Shown one piece after another: positions 1-5,749 of a DNA stretch of 5,839 nt. Both the position numbers and the translations under genes were made by a program. Position 1 is the stretch's first letter, and each line of letters starts with the position of its first letter. The DNA is from Flavobacterium sp. (GTDB lineage: Bacteria > Bacteroidota > Bacteroidia > Flavobacteriales > Flavobacteriaceae), in the NCBI RefSeq assembly GCF_003525665.1, contig NZ_DQDX01000034.1, positions 6,208 through 12,046 on the forward strand, in the 5' to 3' direction. Under the pieces are notes generated by a model, which was not told the DNA's origin, did not search any database, and saw nothing but the letters and a program-made list of their open reading frames with translations.

Positions 1-264
1 ATCCAAAAGCAAGTTGTAGAAGAAGTTACAGTAAAAGTTGAAGAGATTCGCAAGGAGAAAAAAGAGAAGAAAATAAAAGCAAGTATTGTTCCTGAAAAAC
101 CAAAAGTAACGCTAAAAGTTGGTGACAGAGTTAGAATGAATGACGGAAAAGCTGTCGGAACTATTGATAAGATTGAAAAAAACAAGGCAGTTGTAAATTA
201 CGGTGTTTTTACTTCTACTGTAAGTTTGGAGGTGTTAGAATTTGTTGACGCCTTAAAAAAATAG
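1..264 (+). CDS. mutS2: MutS2-type DNA-binding ATPase, C-terminal end (partial)
   Basis: This is the last 87 codons of a gene entering from the left, in frame 1, ending with TAG at 262-264. Residues 1-30 are charged and Lys/Glu-rich, as expected for the linker after the MutS2 coiled-coil/ATPase region. Residues 39-82 match the small beta-rich (KOW-like) module of MutS2 proteins: VGDRVRM, then G-x-I-x-x-I, then AVVNYG and VSLEVLEFV. MutS2 proteins are MutS paralogues that bind branched DNA or collided ribosomes rather than mismatches. In the classical form (for example Bacillus) this module is followed by a C-terminal Smr endonuclease domain. Here the protein stops about 5 residues after the module, so no Smr domain is present in this frame. 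The ATPase and clamp regions lie outside the window, so the assignment rests on this module alone. The DCC gene begins 2 nt downstream, which suggests one transcript. Confidence 0.8.
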   Translation: MQKQVVEEVTVKVEEIRKEKKEKKIKASIVPEKPKVTLKVGDRVRMNDGKAVGTIDKIEKNKAVVNYGVFTSTVSLEVLEFVDALKK

Positions 265-266
265 TC

Positions 267-677
267 ATGGAAAATCTACCAAAAGATAAAAAGATTATTT
301 TGTTTGATGGCGTTTGCAATTTGTGCGATGCATCGGTTCAATTTATCATTAAGCATGATAGTAAAGATATATTTCGGTTTGTTGCAATTCAATCGGAACT
401 GGGAATTCAAATTCTAAAACACATTGGTGTAAAAACAGACAACATTGATAGTATTATACTTTATGAACCTGGAATTGCCTACTATTATAAAGCCGAAGCC
501 GCCATGCGAATTGCAAAGGAATTAAACAGTTGGCATAAAATAGTGAGTTACTTATCGTTTACAGGAAAGTCGTTCAATTTTATTTATGATTTTGTTGCCA
601 AGAATCGCTACAAATGGTATGGCAAAAAAGAGAGCTGTATGATTCCGACTGCAGCATTAAAATCGAAGTTTTTGTAG
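267..677 (+). CDS. DCC-family (DUF393) thiol-disulfide oxidoreductase-like protein
   Basis: This is a complete 136-residue protein of the DCC/DUF393 family, small thioredoxin-like proteins named after a conserved Asp-x-x-Cys-x-x-Cys signature. The signature is visible near the N-terminus as ILFDGVCNLC, with D14, C17 and C20. It is followed by the usual FIIKHD and FRFVAIQSE stretches. The C-terminus carries the other family hallmark, WYGKKESCMIPT, with a third conserved Cys at 124. The length is normal and nothing is broken. There is no signal peptide, so it is probably cytoplasmic. The family is predicted to do CxxC redox chemistry, but a physiological substrate is generally not known. The ATG at 267 lies 2 nt after the mutS2 stop, so the gene is probably cotranscribed and translated by reinitiation or overlap. 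No Shine-Dalgarno sequence is present, as is common in Bacteroidetes. Confidence 0.9.
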   Translation: MENLPKDKKIILFDGVCNLCDASVQFIIKHDSKDIFRFVAIQSELGIQILKHIGVKTDNIDSIILYEPGIAYYYKAEAAMRIAKELNSWHKIVSYLSFTGKSFNFIYDFVAKNRYKWYGKKESCMIPTAALKSKFL

Positions 678-703
678 TATGACAAATATCATATTTATGT
701 TTG
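672..703 (+). promoter_or_regulatory. Flavobacterial-type promoter for the 45-aa membrane protein gene
   Basis: A -33 element TTG (672-674) and a perfect -7 element TATGTTTG (696-703) are separated by 21 nt. This fits the known Bacteroidetes primary sigma consensus TTG-N17-23-TAnnTTTG. The -33 box overlaps the last codons of the DCC gene, whose stop is 675-677. Transcription would start near 709-711, leaving a leader of about 35 nt before the ATG at 745. A weak 3-nt-loop hairpin (719-733) lies in that leader. The start site is inferred. Confidence 0.62.
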
Positions 704-744
704 GTTATTAGAAGTAATTTTGGGTAACCTAAACAATTTAAATT

Positions 745-882
745 ATGATACAAATAGTTCATCCGCTGTATTCTTGGGATAACGGCGCTTTCATTATGGT
801 TGGCGTATTCTCCTTAGTAATCATCGGATTAGTAAGCGCAATTTTCCTGATGATGGGAAGTAATAAAAAGAAAAAAGACTAA
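745..882 (+). CDS. Small single-pass membrane protein (45 aa), function unknown
   Basis: This is a 45-codon open frame from ATG 745 to TAA 880-882. The protein begins MIQIVHPLYSWDNGAF. An uninterrupted hydrophobic segment follows at about residues 15-38, and the tail is KKKKD. By the positive-inside rule the Lys-rich C-terminus should be cytoplasmic and the short N-terminus, with two aromatic residues at 9 and 11, periplasmic. It has no lipoprotein Cys and no typical signal-peptide cleavage site, so the helix is probably an anchor. Support for a real gene comes from a perfect -7 promoter box upstream at a proper distance, an AT-rich start region, and an intrinsic terminator starting inside its last codons. 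Together these make a complete one-gene transcription unit. I do not recognise a family with a known function. Small one-helix proteins often act as subunits or regulators of larger membrane complexes, but nothing here names a partner. Confidence 0.72.
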   Translation: MIQIVHPLYSWDNGAFIMVGVFSLVIIGLVSAIFLMMGSNKKKKD

Positions 883-902
883 GCGAAAACTTAGTCTTTT
901 TT
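871..902. terminator. Bidirectional intrinsic terminator between convergent genes
   Basis: GACTAAG (877-883) pairs with CTTAGTC (890-896) around a 6-nt loop. The stem is extended by A6 (871-876) against T6 (897-902). On the + strand the stem runs into a T-run, which suits the 45-aa membrane protein gene. On the - strand the complement of the A-rich left flank supplies a U-tract, which suits the secreted-protein gene ending at 924. The TAA stop of the small gene (880-882) lies inside the left arm of the stem. Confidence 0.85.
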
Positions 903-923
903 TGTATTGTGTGAACTGTTGTA

Positions 924-2375
924 TTATTCTTTTACAATTTTCTTAACTGCAATTCCTTTATCAGAAACAATTTTCATTAAATACATTCCTTGCGATAATT
1001 GAGAAATATCAATTTGTGTTTGGTTATCATTAAAAATAATATTTTTCACAACTCTACCGTTAATATCAGATAATTCTATAGATGAAATTGAAGCATCAGA
1101 ATCATTTGAAATATCAACTAAACCTTTTGTTGGATTTGGATAAACAGTAAATTTAGAGTCAGAAAATTCATTTGTAGAAAGAACAGAACTAAAGTTAATT
1201 GAGTCAATTCTCATAGTAGCAACTGCTTGTGCAGTTGATATATCATTCCAACCAAAATAGTAATTACCAGAAGTTGATGGAGTAAATGTAGCAGTAAATT
1301 GTGTGTAAGTTGGATTATTTAAAGCAGCATTTGCCCACAATTGTGTTGTTTGTGTTGCTGGTACTGTAGAATTACCTACAGTTAATCTTAAACTTCTTGC
1401 TGTTGCACATCTCACCCAAAATGTAATTGTTACAGCTTCATTAGCTTGTAAAGAAAAAGCAGGTGTGAACAACCAATTGTTAGAAACTGCAGTAGCATTA
1501 GTATTAAAAATCCAATAAAAATTTCCAGCTTGGGCTAAAGTAGGTGCGTTAGCACTTAAACCATATGAACCATTTCCAAAAGTAGACCAACCAACTAATT
1601 CGCTGTTGTTTTCAAAACCAAAACTTTGAGGACAAACTCTTGCAGTAGAGAAAGAATTTACCGCAGTCCAAGCACTTTGTGAAGTTCCACAATTACTTCT
1701 AACATAATAATCATATCCAGTTGATGCAGACAATCCATTTAATGTAATTGAATTAGTTGGAGTTGTTACCAAAGTTCCTGTTCCTAAAGTAAAACCAAGT
1801 GGACCATACTCAACATTGTAATTTGCTGGATTTAATGTTGCTGCTGCCCAATTTAAGGTTACTGATGTTGTACTAACAGCAGTAACTGGACTTATTGTAG
1901 TTACAGGGAAACATGAAACTGGAGTAAAATTAAATGTAAAATTGAAACCAAGAGCAGACCACCTGCTATCCCATTGAAAATAATAGGTTGTACCTGCTAC
2001 AGCATTAAAATTAAACGTTGATAAAAAAACAGTTGCAGAAACGTCATCTGAACCACCAACACACGTTAACGCTGAACATGATGCACCTTGCCAAACAGAC
2101 AACCTAGTATCAACACTATTAGGCGCGACATTTGATGGTAAATTTGAACTTATTGCTATTGTTCCGTTTGATGTTGGTGTATACTTATACCAAACACCAG
2201 CATAAGGTCCAGCACCATCTACATTGGTTTGATCACAAGAAATTACGTAAGTGCCTGTTATGGCTGGAGCAGTTACAGTGCCATTAGCAGTAATTTCTAC
2301 AGCACTACCGCAATTTTGTTGAGCAGACAATACGGCACTTAACATTAAAAATGCTGAAAGTAAAATTTTTTTCAT
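924..2375 (-). CDS. Secreted T9SS type A sorting-domain protein with Fn3 and jelly-roll domains
   Basis: This is a 483-residue exported protein. Residues 1-18 form a Sec signal peptide (MKKILLSAF, hydrophobic core, LSA), with likely cleavage before QQ. Residues about 21-152 look like a beta-sandwich pre-peptidase/CBM-type module (NCGSAVEI start, VWYKYTP, TYYFQWD). Residues about 157-244 form a fibronectin type III domain (SVTLNW, YNVEYG, YDYYVRSNC). Residues about 248-395 resemble the jelly-roll 'choice-of-anchor J'/cleaved-adhesin fold (FGFEN, WLFTPAFSL, TITFWVRC, YFGWNDIS, MRIDSINF). Residues about 408-483 are a type A T9SS C-terminal sorting domain, with YPNP at 412-415 and a KKIVKE end. 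This domain directs outer-membrane passage and attachment or release. No catalytic domain is visible, so an adhesive or binding role is inferred. The start at ATG 2375 gives a clean signal peptide. An in-frame TTG at 2405 lies inside the -7 promoter box and is rejected. Transcription ends at the hairpin at 871-902. Confidence 0.9.
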   Translation of the reverse strand: MKKILLSAFLMLSAVLSAQQNCGSAVEITANGTVTAPAITGTYVISCDQTNVDGAGPYAGVWYKYTPTSNGTIAISSNLPSNVAPNSVDTRLSVWQGASCSALTCVGGSDDVSATVFLSTFNFNAVAGTTYYFQWDSRWSALGFNFTFNFTPVSCFPVTTISPVTAVSTTSVTLNWAAATLNPANYNVEYGPLGFTLGTGTLVTTPTNSITLNGLSASTGYDYYVRSNCGTSQSAWTAVNSFSTARVCPQSFGFENNSELVGWSTFGNGSYGLSANAPTLAQAGNFYWIFNTNATAVSNNWLFTPAFSLQANEAVTITFWVRCATARSLRLTVGNSTVPATQTTQLWANAALNNPTYTQFTATFTPSTSGNYYFGWNDISTAQAVATMRIDSINFSSVLSTNEFSDSKFTVYPNPTKGLVDISNDSDASISSIELSDINGRVVKNIIFNDNQTQIDISQLSQGMYLMKIVSDKGIAVKKIVKE

Positions 2376-2402
2376 AAGTAAATAGTTTTTTTGATTTAAT
2401 TT

Positions 2403-2434
2403 CAAATGTACTATTTTTTTTTTGAAAAAAACAA
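2403..2434 (-). promoter_or_regulatory. Promoter of the T9SS secreted-protein gene, with an A10 tract in its spacer
   Basis: On the - strand, TTG (2434-2432) and a perfect -7 box TACATTTG (2410-2403) are 21 nt apart, matching TTG-N17-23-TAnnTTTG. The expected start site near 2397 gives a leader of about 20-25 nt to the ATG at 2375. The spacer contains a run of ten A residues on the coding strand (T10 at 2414-2423 of the + strand). The promoter lies between this gene and the stop of the upstream symporter gene (2440), so the secreted protein can be expressed separately. Confidence 0.68.
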
Positions 2435-2439
2435 AAAAT

Positions 2440-3693
2440 TTAATCCTTCTCCCATTTTCCTACAACAGTAGTTGCTAAAGCATTACCCAACACGTTGGTA
2501 GCACTTCTAAACATATCACAAAAGTGATCTATGGGAAGTATTAAAGCAATGCCTTCAATTGGAATATCAAACATGCCACAAGTAGCGGCAACAACTACTA
2601 AACTGGCTCTTGGAACTCCGGCAATTCCTTTACTAGTAAGCATTAATACTAATAACATGGTCATTTGTGTTGGTATATCTAAATGCACTCCATAGGCTTG
2701 CGCAATAAAAATACTTGCAAAAGTCATGTACATCATACTTCCGTCAAGATTGAATGAATATCCTAAGGGCAACATAAATGATACTATTTTATCTTTTACA
2801 CCCAATCGTTCTAATTCTTCTGTCAATTTTGGAAAAACAGCTTCACTACTTGTTGTTCCAAATGCAATGATTAACGGACCAACTATTCGTTTCAACAAAG
2901 TGGTCATGTGTCCTTTTAAGAACAAATATCCAACCAATAATAAAACTACCCAAAGTGATGAAATCCCAACTAAGAATGAACCAAAAAATTTGGCATAAGT
3001 AATCAATAATTCGTTTAAATCTCTGATAGCAAACACACCAGCAATGGCACCAAAAACTCCGAGTGGAGCAAATTTCATCACATAATTTACCATTTTTAAA
3101 ATGATATGCGAAATAACATCTAATACTTTAACTACTGGTTTAGCATGGTCTCCAATTGAAGCTGCAGCCAATCCGAAGAAAATAGAAAAAATTACAATTT
3201 GTAGAATTTCGTTTGTTGCTAATGCTTCAAAAACACTCTTTGGAATAATATGTTCAACAAAATTTTGAGCCGAAAAAACTTTGGTCTTGTCGGTAACTTC
3301 AGATGCTGTTGCAACATCAACATCAGTCAAATTTAAACCAACTCCAGGTTGCAAAATGTTTACCCAAAACAATCCAATTAATAAGGACACGAATGATGCT
3401 GTAAAAAACCAACCCATCGCCTTTCCTCCTATTCGACCCACTGATTTTATATCGCCAAGTTTTGCAATTCCAACTACCAATGTTGAAATAACTAATGGCG
3501 CAATAATCATTTGAACTAATCGAATGAAGATTGTTGCCAACATTTTAATTTTATCACTAAAATTTTTAGCAAATTCGGCATCGTAATTATTGTGAATGTA
3601 AATTCCTAGCACTGCTCCAAGAAGCATTGCAATTAAAATTTGAACCGTTAAATTGCTTAAAAAGGATTTTTTTGGTTGTTCGGTTGTAGTCAT
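2440..3693 (-). CDS. GltP-type dicarboxylate/amino acid:cation symporter (DAACS family)
   Basis: This is a 417-residue inner-membrane secondary transporter of the glutamate/aspartate/C4-dicarboxylate family, with a normal length and no breaks. The N-terminal half carries several hydrophobic helices (about 13-33, 52-78, 92-114). The substrate and cation-binding C-terminal half is intact. It has the Ser-rich hairpin 1 GTTSSEAVFP (279-288), the TM7 motif NLDG (315-318; NMDG in archaeal homologues), hairpin 2 SKGIAGVPRAS (354-364), and TM8 DMFRSATNVLGN (393-404). R396 corresponds to the arginine that binds the substrate's side-chain carboxylate, so an acidic substrate is likely. N404 sits where Na+-coupled GltPh has Asp405. 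Proton-coupled Escherichia coli GltP and DctA also have Asn there, so H+ coupling is inferred. It begins 4 nt after the aroC stop, which suggests cotranscription. Exact substrate (glutamate, aspartate or dicarboxylate) cannot be read from sequence. Confidence 0.9.
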   Translation of the reverse strand: MTTTEQPKKSFLSNLTVQILIAMLLGAVLGIYIHNNYDAEFAKNFSDKIKMLATIFIRLVQMIIAPLVISTLVVGIAKLGDIKSVGRIGGKAMGWFFTASFVSLLIGLFWVNILQPGVGLNLTDVDVATASEVTDKTKVFSAQNFVEHIIPKSVFEALATNEILQIVIFSIFFGLAAASIGDHAKPVVKVLDVISHIILKMVNYVMKFAPLGVFGAIAGVFAIRDLNELLITYAKFFGSFLVGISSLWVVLLLVGYLFLKGHMTTLLKRIVGPLIIAFGTTSSEAVFPKLTEELERLGVKDKIVSFMLPLGYSFNLDGSMMYMTFASIFIAQAYGVHLDIPTQMTMLLVLMLTSKGIAGVPRASLVVVAATCGMFDIPIEGIALILPIDHFCDMFRSATNVLGNALATTVVGKWEKD

Positions 3694-3697
3694 TAAA

Positions 3698-4759
3698 TTA
3701 TAAGTAAGTTTTGTTTAGTAAATAAAAATCGGCTAGTACAATTGCAGCCATTGCTTCAACAATTGGCACTGCTCGTGGCACAACACATGGATCGTGACGC
3801 CCTTTTCCTTGTTGTTCTACAATGGTATTTTGATTGGTTAAAACATCTTGTTTCTGAATTAAAGTCGCAACTGGTTTAAATGCTACTCTAAAATAAATAT
3901 CCATTCCGTTAGAAATTCCGCCTTGAATTCCTCCAGATAGATTCGATTTTGTAGTTCCGTCTTCGTTGTACAAATCGTTATGTTCGCTTCCTTTCATTCG
4001 TGCGCCACAAAATCCGCTGCCATATTCAAAGCCATGAACGGCATTTATCGATAACATTGCTTTTCCTAATTCGGCATGCAATTTATCAAAAACAGGTTCG
4101 CCCAATCCGATAGGAACATTCTGAATTACACAAGTAATGGTTCCGCCAACAGTATCGCCTTGTTTTTTAATTTCTTTAATATAAGCTTCCATTTTTTCTG
4201 CCGAAGCCAAATCGGGACAACGCACGGCATTCGATTCAATTAATGAAAAATCTAAATCTTGATACGGTTTATCGATAAAAATTTCACCAACAGACGAAAC
4301 AAATGCATTGATTTTAATATCTTTTATAACCTGTTTTGCAATTGCTCCAGCTACAACACGAGATGCGGTTTCACGAGCAGAACTTCTTCCGCCACCACGA
4401 TAATCTCGAATTCCGTATTTTTTTTCATACACATAATCCGCATGACTTGGTCGATAGGAATCTTTGATATGTGAATAATCGTCTGATTTTTGATTGGTAT
4501 TTGGAATGATAAATCCTATTGGAGTTCCGGTTGTTTTTCCTTCGAAAATACCCGATAACAATTGCACTTCGTCTTCTTCTTTTCGTTGGGTTACAATAGA
4601 AGATTGACCTGGTTTGCGGCGTTGCATTTCGTGTTGAATTGCCTCTAAATTTATTTCAATTCCGGGAGGACAACCATCAATAATTCCGCCCAAAGCTTCA
4701 CCATGTGATTCGCCAAATGTTGTAATTCTAAAAAGTGTTCCGTAGCTATTTCCAGCCAT
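3698..4759 (-). CDS. aroC: Chorismate synthase
   Basis: This is a complete 353-residue enzyme. It catalyses the last shikimate-pathway step, the FMN-dependent anti-1,4-elimination of phosphate from 5-enolpyruvylshikimate-3-phosphate to give chorismate. Chorismate is the precursor of aromatic amino acids, folate and quinones. All family signatures are present: RITTFGESHG (11-20), RPSHAD (103-108, with H106 at the position of the known catalytic His), GGGRSSARETASR (122-134), and GRHDPCVVPRAVPIVEA near the C-terminus (320-336). The length matches bacterial orthologues. The start at ATG 4759 (MAGNSYGTLF) aligns with the conserved family N-terminus. An in-frame TTG at 4804 would add 15 residues of unconserved sequence and coincides with the -33 promoter element, so it is rejected. 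The symporter gene follows after 4 nt. No metabolic reason for that pairing is evident. Confidence 0.97.
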   Translation of the reverse strand: MAGNSYGTLFRITTFGESHGEALGGIIDGCPPGIEINLEAIQHEMQRRKPGQSSIVTQRKEEDEVQLLSGIFEGKTTGTPIGFIIPNTNQKSDDYSHIKDSYRPSHADYVYEKKYGIRDYRGGGRSSARETASRVVAGAIAKQVIKDIKINAFVSSVGEIFIDKPYQDLDFSLIESNAVRCPDLASAEKMEAYIKEIKKQGDTVGGTITCVIQNVPIGLGEPVFDKLHAELGKAMLSINAVHGFEYGSGFCGARMKGSEHNDLYNEDGTTKSNLSGGIQGGISNGMDIYFRVAFKPVATLIQKQDVLTNQNTIVEQQGKGRHDPCVVPRAVPIVEAMAAIVLADFYLLNKTYL

Positions 4760-4775
4760 TTTATAATGTTTTGAA

Positions 4776-4804
4776 CAAATATAGTTTTTTAGTTTAAAGT
4801 GCAA
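4776..4804 (-). promoter_or_regulatory. Promoter of aroC (and probably the downstream symporter gene)
   Basis: On the - strand, TTG (4804-4802) and a perfect -7 box TATATTTG (4783-4776) are separated by 18 nt, within the flavobacterial consensus. Only 16 nt separate the -7 box from the ATG at 4759, so the mRNA leader should be very short, roughly 10-12 nt. No better promoter is visible before the symporter gene, so both genes probably depend on this one. Confidence 0.62.
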
Positions 4805-4903
4805 AAGTGAAATGGTTTAAAAGTTTGGATTTACTCTTGAAAACTTTTTAATAAGCAACCTATTTCTTAACCTTAACTATGGTTTCATTTAATACAACAA
4901 TGT

Positions 4904-4911
4904 TTAATTTG
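4904..4911 (+). promoter_or_regulatory. Possible -7 promoter element of the LpxH-like gene
   Basis: TTAATTTG matches the TAnnTTTG consensus at 7 of 8 positions and lies 14 nt before the ATG at 4926. Only a degraded -33 candidate (TTTC, 4883-4886) sits at the right distance. The box is offered because it is the best match in the divergent aroC/LpxH-like intergenic region. It would imply a very short leader. Confidence 0.33.
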
Positions 4912-4925
4912 TGAAACTTGAAATT

Positions 4926-5720
4926 ATGAAAAAAAGAAAAGTAGATATAGTTGTTATTTCCGATGTTCATTTAGGTACTTATGGTTCACACGCCAACGAA
5001 TTATTGGATTATCTAAATTCAATAAAACCTAAAAAACTGATTTTAAATGGTGATATTATTGATATTTGGCAGTTTAGAAAATCGTATTTCCCAAAATCAC
5101 ATTTAAAGGTAGTAAAGCGAATCATTGACTTGGCATCCAAAGGAACTGAAGTATACTATATTACAGGAAATCATGATGAAATGTTGCGAAAATTCAGTGA
5201 TACTTTCATTGGAAACTTTCATGTTCTTGATAAGTTGATATTGGATTTAGACGATAAAAAAGCTTGGATTTTTCATGGAGATGTCTTTGATGCCTCAGTG
5301 CAACATTCGAAATGGATTGCCAAATTAGGTGGAATTGGCTATGATTATTTGATACTCACCAATCGCTTTGTAAATTGGTGTTTGAATAAAATTGGTAAAG
5401 AACCTTATTCTTTTTCAAAGAAAATTAAAGCAAGTGTAAAAAAAGCGGTAAAACATATTTCTGATTTTGAAACCACTGCAACCGATTTGGCAATAGAAAA
5501 CAAGTATGATTATGTAATATGTGGTCACATACACGAGCCAAAAATTTTATTGAAAGAAAATAAGCTAGGTTCTACTATGTATCTCAATTCGGGTGATTGG
5601 GTTGAAAGTTTAACATCATTAGAATACCACAAAAAAAGATGGAAACTATTTCAATATGAAAAACCAAAATTTGTTGAGGAAGAAAACTTATTTGAAATGG
5701 AAGAAAGTTTAACGAACTAA
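4926..5720 (+). CDS. LpxH-like calcineurin-type metallophosphoesterase
   Basis: This is a 264-residue protein of the LpxH/COG2908 branch of binuclear metallophosphoesterases. All metal ligands are visible: D13 and H15 (SDVHLG), D43 (NGDIID), N82 and H83 (GNHD), H117 (HGD), and H201 and H203 (GHIHEP). They correspond closely to those of E. coli LpxH, and the C-terminal YLNSGDWVESLT also fits this branch. LpxH cleaves UDP-2,3-diacylglucosamine to lipid X and UMP in lipid A synthesis, at the inner face of the cytoplasmic membrane. However, classical LpxH has GNRD, with an Arg that contacts substrate, where this protein has GNHD. It may therefore be an LpxH2-like or related enzyme acting on another envelope phosphodiester. 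The insert at about 120-180 is Lys-rich and partly hydrophobic, compatible with membrane association. ATG 4926 is preferred because motif 1 then begins near residue 7; GTG 4911 overlaps the possible -7 box. Confidence 0.82.
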   Translation: MKKRKVDIVVISDVHLGTYGSHANELLDYLNSIKPKKLILNGDIIDIWQFRKSYFPKSHLKVVKRIIDLASKGTEVYYITGNHDEMLRKFSDTFIGNFHVLDKLILDLDDKKAWIFHGDVFDASVQHSKWIAKLGGIGYDYLILTNRFVNWCLNKIGKEPYSFSKKIKASVKKAVKHISDFETTATDLAIENKYDYVICGHIHEPKILLKENKLGSTMYLNSGDWVESLTSLEYHKKRWKLFQYEKPKFVEEENLFEMEESLTN

Positions 5721-5749
5721 TTCTACAAAGTATTTTAAGAAAATTAATT

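Noticed and set aside
580..762. Open frame on the - strand across the DCC gene end and the promoter region
   Set aside because: It overlaps two supported + strand genes or signals and has no recognisable features.
2376..2405. N-terminal extension of the secreted protein from TTG 2405
   Set aside because: The TTG is part of the -7 promoter box, and the extension would put ten residues in front of a normal signal peptide.
2411..2438. T10/A7 run as an intrinsic terminator for the symporter gene
   Set aside because: It is a pure A-T fold with almost no loop and no GC in the stem, and it is better explained as the spacer and -33 region of the next promoter.
2726..3514. Open frames on the + strand inside the symporter gene (2726-2998 and 3281-3514)
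   Set aside because: They lie opposite a strongly conserved coding sequence, show no domain-like composition, and have no promoter or independent signal.
4259..4474. Open frame on the + strand inside aroC
   Set aside because: It is antisense to a conserved enzyme, with low-complexity Phe/Ile/Asn/Ser composition typical of a shadow frame.
4760..4804. N-terminal extension of chorismate synthase from TTG 4804
   Set aside because: The TTG coincides with the -33 promoter element. Family proteins begin with MAGN-type sequence, matching ATG 4759.
4911..4925. GTG 4911 as the start of the LpxH-like protein
   Set aside because: It adds five unconserved residues, overlaps a possible -7 element, and an ATG at 4926 fits the family N-terminus better.
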